Shown one piece after another: positions 7,374 through 15,582 of a DNA stretch of 52,008 nt (position 1 is the stretch's first letter; the number at the start of each line of letters is the position of its first letter). The position numbers and the translations under genes were made by a program. The stretch comes from Acidobacteriota bacterium (lineage in GTDB: Bacteria; Acidobacteriota; Terriglobia; Terriglobales; Acidobacteriaceae). The stretch is from assembly GCA_031296105.1 (NCBI GenBank), contig JARLGJ010000068.1, positions 1-52,008 of the forward strand, given 5' to 3'. Under the pieces are notes generated by a model that saw only the letters and a program-made list of their open reading frames with translations, was not told where the DNA came from and searched no databases.

Positions 7374-9569
7374 CTAACGTGAAGACTTGGAGGAGGTTCG
7401 CGTGCGCGGAACACGCGGGCGAGCGGGTTTCTCCGGCGCCACGGGGATGGACATGGAGTCGCGGCGGCCCTCGGCCACGTCGATGAGGAAGTCCTGCGCC
7501 AGGAACGGAGCAGCCTTGCCACGCGCAGGAATTTTGTAGCCGCCGCCGCGCTGCAGGAAGCGAGCCTTGATGTTGTCGGCCAGGTACGCGGCCAGCATCT
7601 CATTCTTGACGCGGTCGCGCAGCAGAGGATCGCGCAGGGGGAAGACCACCTCGACGCGCTCATGCAGATTGCGCGGCATCCAGTCGGCGCTGCCCAGGTA
7701 GATCTCTTCGTCGCCACCATTCTGGAAGTAGTAGATGCGGCTGTGCTCCAGGAAGCGGCCCACAATGCTGCGCACGCGAATGTTATCGCTGATGCCGCGA
7801 ATGCCGGGATTGAGCGAACAGATGCCGCGCACGATGAGGTCCACCTGCACGCCGGCCTGCGAGGCGCGATACAGCTCCTGCACCACGTTCTTGTCCAGCA
7901 GCGCGTTGACCTTGGCGACGATGCGCGCGGGCTTGCGGGCGCGGGCGTGATCGGCTTCGCGGGCGATGAGGTTGGCCACGCGCTCGGCGAGATCGACCGG
8001 CGCCACCAGCAAGGGATTGTAGTTGGGCTGCTCGGAGTAGGCGGTAAGGAAGTTGAAGACGTTGTGCACCGCGGCCGTCATCTCCGAGTTGGAGGTGAGC
8101 AGGCTGAGGTCGGTGTAAAACGCGGCGGTGGACGGATTGTAGTTGCCCGTGCCCAGGTGGGCGTAGCGGCGGATGCCGTCTTCTTCCTTGCGCGCCACCA
8201 GGGTCAGCTTGCAGTGCGTCTTGAGGCCGACCAGGCCGTGAAAGACCTGCACGCCGGCGTCTTCCAGCTCGCGCGCCCACTTAATGTTGGAGGCCTCGTC
8301 AAAGCGCGCCTTGACCTCGACGACGACGGTGACTTCCTTGGATGCCGCGGCCTCGACGAGAGCCTCGACAATGGGAGAGTTCTCGTTGGTGCGGTAAATG
8401 GTCTGCTTGATGGACAGCACGGCGGGGTCTTTGGCCGCCTGCTCGATGAACGAGACCACGCTGTTGTAGCTGTCAAAGGGATGGTGCAGCAGCACATCGC
8501 GCTGGCGCAAGGCGCCCCAGATGTCGCGCGTGCCCTTGGGCAGCGACCACTCCTTTGCCTGGAAGGGTTTGAACTTGAGGTCCGGGCGGTTGGCCGCGCT
8601 GTACAGGTGCATGAGACGCGAAAGATTGACCGGCCCCGGCGTGCGATAGACCTGCCAGTCCTGCAACTCGAAGACGGTTTGCAGGCGCTGCACGATTTCC
8701 GTGCTGGCATCGGATTCGATCTCGAGGCGAACGGCGTCTCCCTTGCGCCGGTTGTGCAGCTCGGTCCGCACGCTCTCCAGCACCGAGCGCGATTCCTCTT
8801 CCTGCAGGTAGAGGTTGCTGTTGCGGGTGATGCGGAAGGCGCCTTCGCTGAGAATCTCATAGCCGCGGTACATGCGCCCGGCGTGCAGGGCGACCAGGTC
8901 GGCGAGCGCGATGAAGGAGTCGCCCTTGGCATCCGGCAGGTGCACCAGTCGCGGCAAAGAGCGCGGCACGGTGACCACGCCCATGTAGGTTACACCGGTG
9001 GCGCTGCGGCGGCGGCGGCGCAAAAGAAGCGCCTGGCAAAGGGCCTTGTGCAGGACGCGCGGAAAAGGGTGCGCGGGATCGACGGTGACCGGCGTGAGCA
9101 GCGCATCCAGCTCGTTGCGGCAGTAATCGTCCACCACTTCGCGCTGCTGGTCGTTGAGGTCGCCGAGCGAATGCACGCGGATGCCCTGGGCGCGCAGGGC
9201 GGGCAGCAGATACTCGTTCCAGCAGCGGTACTGCTGGCGCACGAATTCGTGAGTGACTTCGGCAACCTGCTGCTGTTCGTCCATCGGCGTCAGGCCGTCG
9301 GGACCGGGATCGACCTGGCCTTCTTCGAGATGCTGCAAGAGGCCGGCAATGCGAATCTCGAAGAACTCATCAAGATTGCTGGCGGTTATCGCAAGGAACT
9401 TGACGCGCTCCAGCAGCGGATTCGCCTCGTTGCACGCTTCTTCCAGCACGCGGCCGTTGAATTGCAGCCAGGACAGGCTGCGGTTGAGGAAATACTCCGG
9501 GCTGGCGAGCGAGCGGGGACGCACCAACATAGTGTAATGCCTTGGGGGTGAATATGCCATGTGCGCCAT
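7374..9569 (-). CDS. ppk1: Polyphosphate kinase 1
   Basis: A full-length PPK1: N-terminal domain with NRSLSWLQFNGRVLEEA and ASNLDEFFEIR, then head and two C-terminal phospholipase-D-like domains. The autophosphorylated His lies in LKTHCKL (about residue 452), the second catalytic His in FLEHSRIYYF (about 607). PPK1 makes polyphosphate reversibly from ATP. The C-terminus has a Pro/Arg/Ser-rich tail. Starts at 9569, 9560 or 9530 are possible; the ATG at 9530 (MLVRPRS) has the best AAGG upstream. It is read divergently from the iclR-type gene and upstream of the sixA-like gene. Confidence 0.96.
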   Translation of the reverse strand: MAHMAYSPPRHYTMLVRPRSLASPEYFLNRSLSWLQFNGRVLEEACNEANPLLERVKFLAITASNLDEFFEIRIAGLLQHLEEGQVDPGPDGLTPMDEQQQVAEVTHEFVRQQYRCWNEYLLPALRAQGIRVHSLGDLNDQQREVVDDYCRNELDALLTPVTVDPAHPFPRVLHKALCQALLLRRRRRSATGVTYMGVVTVPRSLPRLVHLPDAKGDSFIALADLVALHAGRMYRGYEILSEGAFRITRNSNLYLQEEESRSVLESVRTELHNRRKGDAVRLEIESDASTEIVQRLQTVFELQDWQVYRTPGPVNLSRLMHLYSAANRPDLKFKPFQAKEWSLPKGTRDIWGALRQRDVLLHHPFDSYNSVVSFIEQAAKDPAVLSIKQTIYRTNENSPIVEALVEAAASKEVTVVVEVKARFDEASNIKWARELEDAGVQVFHGLVGLKTHCKLTLVARKEEDGIRRYAHLGTGNYNPSTAAFYTDLSLLTSNSEMTAAVHNVFNFLTAYSEQPNYNPLLVAPVDLAERVANLIAREADHARARKPARIVAKVNALLDKNVVQELYRASQAGVQVDLIVRGICSLNPGIRGISDNIRVRSIVGRFLEHSRIYYFQNGGDEEIYLGSADWMPRNLHERVEVVFPLRDPLLRDRVKNEMLAAYLADNIKARFLQRGGGYKIPARGKAAPFLAQDFLIDVAEGRRDSMSIPVAPEKPARPRVPRTRTSSKSSR

Positions 9570-9680
9570 TCAGAGTGCGCCACGAGGCCTGATTTTTACG
9601 GCGCTGACATAGTTACGAAACGGAGTGTTCACAAAATTTTACAAAATGGGAATAGGGTATGAGGTTACGAGGATGTTAGC

Positions 9681-10562
9681 TTGAGTTATAGACCGCCTCC
9701 CCCGAATGCGGTAGTGAGTGAGCCAAACATTATGAGTATGTTGCCACACATCGTGAATGGCGAGGCCGAGAGCCACACCTCAGGACCATACAAGGTCCAG
9801 GTGCTCGACCGTGCCGTCGGCATTCTGGAATTATTGTCCAAGACCGAAGAGGAAATGTCGCTGGGTGAGTTGACCGCGGCCATCGGATTACACAAGAGCA
9901 CCGTGCATCGCCTGTTGATGGTCCTGGAAGGCCATGGGCTGGTGGAGCGCAGTTCGTTGCATGGGCGCTACCGGCTGGGTCTGCGCCTGTTCGAACTGGG
10001 CAGCACGGCGGTGGCCAACCTGCGTCTGCGCGACAGCGCGCGTCCGCGCATGGTGCGCCTGGCCAACGAAGTGCAGGAAACGATTCACCTGTCGGTGCTG
10101 GACCACGGCAGTGCAATCTGCATCGATCAGATTGAACCCGAGCGCAGCGTACGCATGACGTTCCACATCGGCAACCGCTTTGCCGCCCACGCCACGGCCA
10201 GCGGCAAGGCTATTCTGGCGCACCTTCCGGAGAGCGCGCTGCAGGAGTATCTTCATGCCTACACACTGCGCTCGTTTACCCGGAAGACCATCATTGACGC
10301 CGAGCAGTTGGCCGCGGAATTGAATCAGGCGCGCGAACTTGGTTACGCGGTGAGCGATGGCGAGGCGGATCTCGAGGTCACCTCGGTGGCGGTTCCGGTT
10401 TTCGGCAGACACGGCGAGGTGCTTGCCTCCCTGGGCGCCACCGGCCCCATCTATCGCATGGCACGCGAGCGCATTCCTTCCCTGGGGGAACGCCTGCGCT
10501 CGATGGCTGCTGAACTCTCCGCGCAACTCAACGGAAGCACGGCGGAAAAAGCCGCCTGCTGA
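9681..10562 (+). CDS. IclR-family transcriptional regulator
   Basis: The N-terminal winged helix-turn-helix spans about residues 35-95 (LGELTAAIGLHKSTVHRLL is the recognition region) and the IclR effector domain about 105-280 (HATASGKAILAHL, AVSDGEADLEVTSVAVPV). IclR proteins bind small acids or aromatics and control nearby catabolic genes; the ligand here is unknown. The longest start is TTG at 9681; an ATG at 9732 would drop 17 residues that precede the domain. The divergent neighbour is ppk1, about 110 bases away, so a shared control region is possible. A strong bidirectional terminator follows. Confidence 0.92.
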   Translation: MSYRPPPPNAVVSEPNIMSMLPHIVNGEAESHTSGPYKVQVLDRAVGILELLSKTEEEMSLGELTAAIGLHKSTVHRLLMVLEGHGLVERSSLHGRYRLGLRLFELGSTAVANLRLRDSARPRMVRLANEVQETIHLSVLDHGSAICIDQIEPERSVRMTFHIGNRFAAHATASGKAILAHLPESALQEYLHAYTLRSFTRKTIIDAEQLAAELNQARELGYAVSDGEADLEVTSVAVPVFGRHGEVLASLGATGPIYRMARERIPSLGERLRSMAAELSAQLNGSTAEKAAC

Positions 10563-10583
10563 TGCCATCTCTTAGCAATTGAA

Positions 10584-10617
10584 AAAAAGGCCGCATCCGG
10601 CAAGGAGCGGCCTTTTT
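10584..10617. terminator. Bidirectional intrinsic terminator
   Basis: AAAAAGGCCGC (10584-10594) and GCGGCCTTTTT (10607-10617) form a perfect 11-bp stem with A- and T-tracts. It lies between the convergent iclR-type and cobalt ATPase genes and can end both. Confidence 0.93.
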
Positions 10618-11472
10618 CTATTTGTGATGTTCGTGGCGCAGATACGGCGAAACGTGTTTGTGGGCAACGCCGCCGTGTTCGTGGCGATGCACGTGAACCA
10701 GGTTGGCGGCTTCCAGCAGCTCCGTATCAGCCAGCACGGCTTCCGGCGCGGCATCGGCCACCACCCTTCCCTGCCGCAGCACCACGGCACGGCCGCTGAT
10801 TTCGCTGAGCGCCTCAAGCTGATGCGTGGCGGTGATCACCGTCTTGCGTCCGTCGTTCCAGCTCTCCAGCAGTTCGATGACCTGGCTTTGGCTGCGCGGA
10901 TCGAGCGCCGCAGTGGGCTCGTCGAGCAGCAGCACGTCGGGGTCAAGCACGACGACCGAGGCAATGGCAACGCGCTTTTTTTCACCGCCGCTCAGGCGAT
11001 ACGGCGCGCGATCCTTCAGGTGTTCGGCGCCAATCCATTGCAGGGTGGACATGACGCGGTCGAGGATCTCCTGACGGCTCCAGCCGAGTTGCAGAGGGCC
11101 GAAGGCCACTTCGTCGAAGACCGTGGGATTGAAGAGCTGTACGTCGGGATTCTGAAACACGAGTCCAACCTGGCGGCGGAAGCGCAGAGCGAACGCTTCG
11201 TCCTCCAGCGCGTCCTCCGTGAGCGGCTCGCCGCGAAAGCGCAGCGTGCCCGCCTGCGCGAAATAAAGGCCGTCCATCAGGCGCAGCAGAGTGCTTTTGC
11301 CGCTGCCATTGGCCCCCAGCAGAGAAATGCGCTCGCCCTCCCGAACCCGCAGCGACAGGCCATTGAGCGCCGGCACGCGATCGTACTCGAAACGCAGATC
11401 CTGGATCTCAAACTCCAGGGGCGCGGCCATGGCCGCTTCGGATTGCGCCGCGTTGACTGGTGATTGCTCCAT
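10618..11472 (-). CDS. cbiO: Cobalt/nickel ECF transporter ATP-binding protein with His-rich tail
   Basis: A 284-residue ABC ATPase with Walker A GANGSGKST, Q-loop VFQNPDVQLF, signature RLSGGEKKR and Walker B VLLLDEPTAALD, closest in style to CbiO/EcfA. The last 30 residues hold eight His (HVHRHEHGG, HKH, HEHHK), a likely metal-binding tail. ECF ATPases power uptake together with CbiM/CbiQ membrane parts, which are encoded just upstream in the same direction with an 18-base gap. The stop codon abuts the terminator hairpin. Cobalt versus nickel cannot be decided. Confidence 0.92.
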   Translation of the reverse strand: MEQSPVNAAQSEAAMAAPLEFEIQDLRFEYDRVPALNGLSLRVREGERISLLGANGSGKSTLLRLMDGLYFAQAGTLRFRGEPLTEDALEDEAFALRFRRQVGLVFQNPDVQLFNPTVFDEVAFGPLQLGWSRQEILDRVMSTLQWIGAEHLKDRAPYRLSGGEKKRVAIASVVVLDPDVLLLDEPTAALDPRSQSQVIELLESWNDGRKTVITATHQLEALSEISGRAVVLRQGRVVADAAPEAVLADTELLEAANLVHVHRHEHGGVAHKHVSPYLRHEHHK

Positions 11473-11490
11473 AACTTTTTTTCCCAGATC

Positions 11491-13383
11491 CTATCGGCCC
11501 GCCGAAAGGGCCAGCACAATGGCGGCGGCAAATCCCACGCCCGCCACGGCATCGGACGGCCGCAGGCGGAACTCCTCGATGAGGCGCACCTCGCCGCGGA
11601 AGCCGCGCGCGCGCATGGCCAGAAACACTTCATTGCCCAAGGCCAGCGTCTTGCTCATCAGCACACCGCCGGTCTCGATCATAAGCCTGCGCTCCTGGCG
11701 CGGGCTGAGGCGCCCAACCATGCGGCTCTGGCGCGATTCGAACATGGCGTTGGAGGTCTCAACCAGCAGCACCACGTAGCGATGCGTCATGGCCAGCAGG
11801 GCGATCACCTCCACTGGGACAAACAACGTGCGCAGGGCCTTTAGCAGATGCATCCACGGCGTGGTCAATACCAGCAGGGTGCCCAGGGTCACGGCGGCTT
11901 CCACGCGCGCCAGCAGCAGCAGCGCCGAATGCGCTCCGTTGGCCGTGATGGTGAGCCCGGCGAAATGCGCCAGCGGCGCGCCGGGCGTAAGGAACAGGGC
12001 TGGGGCGGCGATAAGCGCCGTAAAGCTGAACGCCACCAGCCACACCCGCGTGACCAGCCGCAGCAGGCTCAGGCGCGAGGCAACGGCCAGCGCCACGCCC
12101 AGCGCGAGCAAACCGGCCAGCACGGCCAACCGGTGCGAGAGCGCGGCGGTAACAACCAAGCCCAGCAGCCCGATGAGTTTGACGCGCGGATCGACCGCTT
12201 GCAGCAGTCCGCGGGCGCGCGCCGTGTCCTCCTGCACCAGGGTGCGCTCCAGCGCCCGGCTGAAGCCGCGCAGGGTGCGCGAGACCACTCCGGCGCGCAG
12301 ACGGCGGCCCGTTGAGGACGCCACGGGCACGCCGTCGTCGCCGGCACCGAAGCGTCCGGCAATCCAGAAAATGACCCAGACCACGGCGCAGATCAGGCCG
12401 ACGCCGAAGATCGCCGAGAGCAAGTACCCGAAGGCCGCGCTCTTGACGAAACGGGGAGCATAGTCGGGCATGGGGGCGGTCCAGAGGTTGGTGAGATGCG
12501 CCAGTCCGGTGGGCGCCGCCGAGGGCGCGGCCATGTGTCCGCTGGCAGCCACCATCTGCGTGCGGGCCGAGGAGTCGGAGAAGTCCGCGGCAGACCACTC
12601 GCCCCAAGCCGTGCCTCCGGCAAGAATGCCGAGTGGCGTAAGCAGCATGGCCAGGGCCAGGACGCCCCATAACGGCGCTCGCAGTGGACGAGCGGACTCG
12701 GCGGGCGGCGCAGACAGACCCACCAGCACGGGTTCGTTGCGCCGCAGGTAGCCGAACAACCCGGCGGACATGACGGCCTCGGCGGCGCCGGCCACGGTGA
12801 GGTGCCCGGCCATCATGGCCGGAATCGCGACGTGCAGCGGGTAGGGCGCATAGAGCGGCGCGCCCGCAGCATCGTGAAAGAGCATCGGCTGCACGCCAAA
12901 CTCGATGGCTGCCAGCAAGGCGGAGAAATTGATGGCCCCGTAACCGGCCAGGGCGGCGGCCAGCACGCGGCGGCGCGACTCCGGAGCGGCACCCAGGCTG
13001 ATGAGACGGTAGAGAACCCAGGCGGCAAACGATCCGGCGATGGCCATGTTGAAGCAGTTGGCGCCCAGGGTGGTGATGCCGCCGTCGCCGAAGAAGAGCG
13101 CCTGGATGGTGAGCGCCAGCGAAATGGCCAGCAGAGACGACCAGGGCCCAAGCACGATGGCGGCAATGCCCACGCCCACGGCGTGTCCCGTGGTGCCTCC
13201 CGGCAAGGGGAGGTTGAACATCATGATGACGAAGCTGAAGGCGGCAAAGAGCGCAAGCTGCGGCAGGGAGCGCGCCAGCAGACGGCGGCGCGTGCGGCGC
13301 AGGGCGGTGATCCAGCAGGGGGCACTGGCCGCGTAAAGCACGGCGCAGGTGCTGGGGCTGAGATAACCGTCAGGTATGTGCAC
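11491..13383 (-). CDS. Fused cobalt/nickel transporter CbiM-(CbiN-like)-CbiQ
   Basis: One 630-residue protein combines units that are usually separate. It begins MHIPDGYLS, the CbiM/NikM signature whose N-terminal amine and His2 bind the metal, and the CbiM part runs to about residue 225. Residues about 235-345 contain two membrane helices flanking a periplasmic loop, like CbiN/PDGLE proteins. From about 385 comes the CbiQ/EcfT transmembrane coupling protein, with the ARG-type coupling motif RARGFRGE near the end. Start is GTG at 13383 with AAGGAG six bases upstream. With the following cbiO this makes a complete two-gene importer. Confidence 0.9.
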   Translation of the reverse strand: MHIPDGYLSPSTCAVLYAASAPCWITALRRTRRRLLARSLPQLALFAAFSFVIMMFNLPLPGGTTGHAVGVGIAAIVLGPWSSLLAISLALTIQALFFGDGGITTLGANCFNMAIAGSFAAWVLYRLISLGAAPESRRRVLAAALAGYGAINFSALLAAIEFGVQPMLFHDAAGAPLYAPYPLHVAIPAMMAGHLTVAGAAEAVMSAGLFGYLRRNEPVLVGLSAPPAESARPLRAPLWGVLALAMLLTPLGILAGGTAWGEWSAADFSDSSARTQMVAASGHMAAPSAAPTGLAHLTNLWTAPMPDYAPRFVKSAAFGYLLSAIFGVGLICAVVWVIFWIAGRFGAGDDGVPVASSTGRRLRAGVVSRTLRGFSRALERTLVQEDTARARGLLQAVDPRVKLIGLLGLVVTAALSHRLAVLAGLLALGVALAVASRLSLLRLVTRVWLVAFSFTALIAAPALFLTPGAPLAHFAGLTITANGAHSALLLLARVEAAVTLGTLLVLTTPWMHLLKALRTLFVPVEVIALLAMTHRYVVLLVETSNAMFESRQSRMVGRLSPRQERRLMIETGGVLMSKTLALGNEVFLAMRARGFRGEVRLIEEFRLRPSDAVAGVGFAAAIVLALSAGR

Positions 13384-13432
13384 GCGCGGCTCCTTTTGTC
13401 AGTTTACCCGATGGCCAACGGTGCGGCATGAC

Positions 13433-13498
13433 GGCTTCCCTTTTCCGGGAGGCGTTTCTTAGTGGGAAGCCCTTGTAAATCCGCGGCTGCGTGCCGCG
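13433..13498 (-). other. Possible structured leader of the cobalt transporter gene
   Basis: In the leader of the leftward cbiMQ gene, GGCTTCCC (13433-13440) is inverted at GGGAAGCC (13464-13471), and CGCGGC (13482-13487) pairs with GCCGCG (13493-13498). I could not match it to the cobalamin or NiCo riboswitch consensus, so only the hairpins are claimed. Confidence 0.35.
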
Positions 13499-13543
13499 TG
13501 CATTCCGCCATTTTCTGCCCGATGCTAAAGAAGACGAACAAGG

Positions 13544-13579
13544 GGACGGCGCAGGCTCAAGCCTTCGCGGTTCCCGTCC
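13544..13579 (+). other. Hairpin in the cheW leader
   Basis: GGACGG (13544-13549) pairs with CCGTCC (13574-13579), with inner pairs CGC/GCG and AGGCT/AGCCT closing a short loop at 13558-13559. The stem ends 23 bases before the cheW start codon and could affect mRNA stability or translation. Confidence 0.4.
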
Positions 13580-13602
13580 GATGTAAAGGGCAGGAGATTG
13601 CC

Positions 13603-14082
13603 ATGGAGAGCATGGAACACAAGGACGCTGGCAACGCCGCACAGTTGTTGCAGCTTGTCAGCTTCAGCGTGGCCAATGAAGAGTATGGCCTGGACATCCT
13701 GCGCGTGCAGGAAATCATCCGCACGCAGCAGCTTACGCGCGTGCCTAACCTGCCGGATTACGTGGAAGGCGTGATTAACCTGCGCGGCAAAGTGATCCCG
13801 GTGATTGCCTTGCGCCGGCGCCTGGGACTGGAAGCGGTGGACTCCGACAAGAACACACGCGTGGTCGTGGTGGACGTGCACGGGCAGACGGTGGGCTTCA
13901 TCGTGGACGCCGTCAGCGAAGTGCTGCGCATCAGTTCGGAGACCGTGGAACCTACGCCGCGCATCGGCCAGGTGGAGCGCGAGTACATAGCCGGTGTCGG
14001 TAAGCTGGATTCGCGCCTGCTGCTGATGCTGGATCTGGAGCGGCTGATGAACCAGGCCGAGATCGGCGCAACCGTGCAGTAA
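13603..14082 (+). CDS. cheW: CheW-like chemotaxis coupling protein
   Basis: A single CheW domain fills the 159-residue protein: LVSFSVANEEYGLDILRVQEII at the N-terminus, NLRGKVIPVIALRRRLGL, then VGFIVDAVSEVLRI. CheW links chemoreceptors to the CheA kinase at the membrane. The ATG at 13603 follows AGGAG at seven bases, so the longer frame reaching back to 13462 is not used. No cheA, receptor or flagellar gene lies in the window, so this is an isolated coupling protein, perhaps for a distant array or a type IV pilus-type pathway. A strong terminator follows. Confidence 0.93.
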   Translation: MESMEHKDAGNAAQLLQLVSFSVANEEYGLDILRVQEIIRTQQLTRVPNLPDYVEGVINLRGKVIPVIALRRRLGLEAVDSDKNTRVVVVDVHGQTVGFIVDAVSEVLRISSETVEPTPRIGQVEREYIAGVGKLDSRLLLMLDLERLMNQAEIGATVQ

Positions 14083-14117
14083 AACAAGCTTGATTGCGGT
14101 GTAATGCCCCCCTGATT

Positions 14118-14159
14118 GCCCCGGACGGTAACAAGCCATGTCCGCCCGGGGCGTTTTTT
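14118..14159 (+). terminator. Intrinsic terminator after cheW
   Basis: GCCCCGGACGG (14118-14128) pairs with CCGCCCGGGGC (14142-14152) with one mismatch, followed by G and six T. Confidence 0.92.
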
Positions 14160-14184
14160 GTTCGCGGCCCATGGCCGCAGGAGA

Positions 14185-14304
14185 CTTAGGTCGCTTCCAG
14201 AGAAGCTGCATCCCGAAGTCGCCGGCCACGGGCCGTTGCGACCACCAGGGAGCAAGGGCAGCACACAATTTACACCGGCTATCGTTACTCTGGAACCGCT
14301 TTAG
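14185..14304 (+). repeat. Dispersed 120-base repeat, copy A
   Basis: This stretch aligns without gaps to the reverse complement of 36781-36900; by hand count about 91 of 120 bases agree. The ends are inverted repeats: TTCCAGAG (14195-14202) against CTCTGGAA (14288-14295). Its right end includes the stop codon of the leftward BON-domain gene. It contains no coding signal. It looks like a short non-autonomous element or a structured RNA unit. Confidence 0.75.
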
Positions 14305-14918
14305 CGACCCGCCACGCGCAGGTTGTTGGTGACCTGGAAGATACCCGGCACACCACTGGCGCGCATGAAGGCAGCGTCCTTGTCGGCCTGATTATCCACC
14401 AGGCCCTCCAGCGTTACGCGGCCATTGTTCACAATGATGTGAATGTCCAGCTCCGCCGGCCAGGAGTAGCGCGCGAGCCCGCCCCAGGAGAAGATGGCGT
14501 GCGCCACCTGATGACGGAGGCGCTCGTCCATGGAAGACGGCGGCAGATCGGTGATGTGATCCACCACGGCCTTGACGCCCTTGATCTGCCTGGTGCGCTT
14601 GACGGCGCTGCTGTGCAGGTCCAGCGCAAACGTCCAGCCGGTCAGTTCCACCGTGCCATCCTTCACGCGGAAGGCCAGCCAATCCCACATGCCGTAGTAG
14701 GGTTCAAGCAACAACTCGTGGCGCACTTCGTGGGCAATGCGTTCGTCCTCGTTGGCCGGAGGCGTTTTGATTTTTATCGCCGTCATCACGGGAATATAGC
14801 TGTCCTGCGAGACGGCAGAGGGGCCGGCACTCTGCGGCGCGGGGGCGGACTGGGCCGCCAGCGGCAGAGACAGGGCAAGGGTGGCAATAGAAACCAGCAA
14901 ATACCGAGCGTACTTCAT
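14301..14918 (-). CDS. Secreted protein with two BON domains
   Basis: The 205-residue product starts MKYARYLLVSIATLALSL, a signal peptide with likely cleavage after LAAQS or nearby, so it is periplasmic. Two BON-type modules follow: about residues 58-130 (IAHEVRHELL ... VKDGTVELTG) and about 130-203 (LRHQVAHAIF ... NNGRVTLEGLVDN). BON domains often bind phospholipid or other envelope surfaces; no enzymatic role is seen. The start at 14918 has GGAG nine bases upstream; a longer frame to 14954 lacks these features. It stands alone between cheW and the end of the trp operon. Confidence 0.85.
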   Translation of the reverse strand: MKYARYLLVSIATLALSLPLAAQSAPAPQSAGPSAVSQDSYIPVMTAIKIKTPPANEDERIAHEVRHELLLEPYYGMWDWLAFRVKDGTVELTGWTFALDLHSSAVKRTRQIKGVKAVVDHITDLPPSSMDERLRHQVAHAIFSWGGLARYSWPAELDIHIIVNNGRVTLEGLVDNQADKDAAFMRASGVPGIFQVTNNLRVAGR

Positions 14919-14988
14919 AATCGTCACTCCTTCACATTGTCCTTCCCTTCTCATTCAACGCGAACAAGAAGGAAATGACTTTATTCCA

Positions 14989-15582
14989 TCATGCGAAGTG
15001 TAAGGCGGCATTCATCTGGCAACGCCGGACAAAGTTCGCAAGCATGGACATGCCCTCGCAGGTGAGCACCGATTCCGGGTGAAACTGCACCCCCTCGATG
15101 GGCAACGAACGATGGCGGACGCCCATGATGATACCGTCCGCGGTGGTGGCTGTCACCACCAGTTCGGCGGGACAGGTAGCGGGATCGATCACCAGAGAGT
15201 GATAGCGGCCCACCTCGAGATCCTGCGAAACGCCTTCAAAGATGCCCTGGCCGTCATGCCGCACGCGGCTGCACTTGCCGTGCACGGGCCTGGAGGCGCG
15301 CACAATGCGTCCGCCAAAGGCCTCGCCAATGGCCTGGTGGCCGAGGCAGACGCCGAGAATTGGCACGTTCGGGCCAAGCGAGCGGATGGCTTCGAGCGAA
15401 ACGCCGGCGCCGCGCGGCTCGCCGGGACCGGGCGAAACCACCACTCCGGCGTAACCGCCCGCGGCAATCTCCGGCACGGTGATGCGGTCGTTGCGCACCA
15501 CGCGCGGGTCAGCGCCGAGCGAACCGAGGAACTGCACCAGGTTGTACGTAAACGAATCGTAATTATCGATAACGAGCAGCAT
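14989..15582 (-). CDS. trpG: Anthranilate synthase glutamine amidotransferase component
   Basis: The 197-residue class I amidotransferase begins with LVIDNYDSFTYNLVQ and has the nucleophile Cys in GVCLGHQAIGEAFGG and the His-Glu pair in VQFHPESVLT. It supplies ammonia to TrpE and may also serve PabB, as TrpG/PabA proteins are alike. It is the last gene of the leftward trp operon; its ATG shares one base with the trpE stop codon (TGATG form). No other pabA is visible in the window. Confidence 0.93.
   Translation of the reverse strand: MLLVIDNYDSFTYNLVQFLGSLGADPRVVRNDRITVPEIAAGGYAGVVVSPGPGEPRGAGVSLEAIRSLGPNVPILGVCLGHQAIGEAFGGRIVRASRPVHGKCSRVRHDGQGIFEGVSQDLEVGRYHSLVIDPATCPAELVVTATTADGIIMGVRHRSLPIEGVQFHPESVLTCEGMSMLANFVRRCQMNAALHFA

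Noticed and set aside
7662..9551. A 629-codon open frame antisense to ppk1
   Set aside because: It mirrors the codon pattern of a high-GC gene and has no recognisable protein features; the ppk1 strand has full family motifs.
13384..13602. Cobalamin or NiCo riboswitch before the cobalt transporter
   Set aside because: Hairpins exist, but the conserved motifs of those classes were not found by eye.
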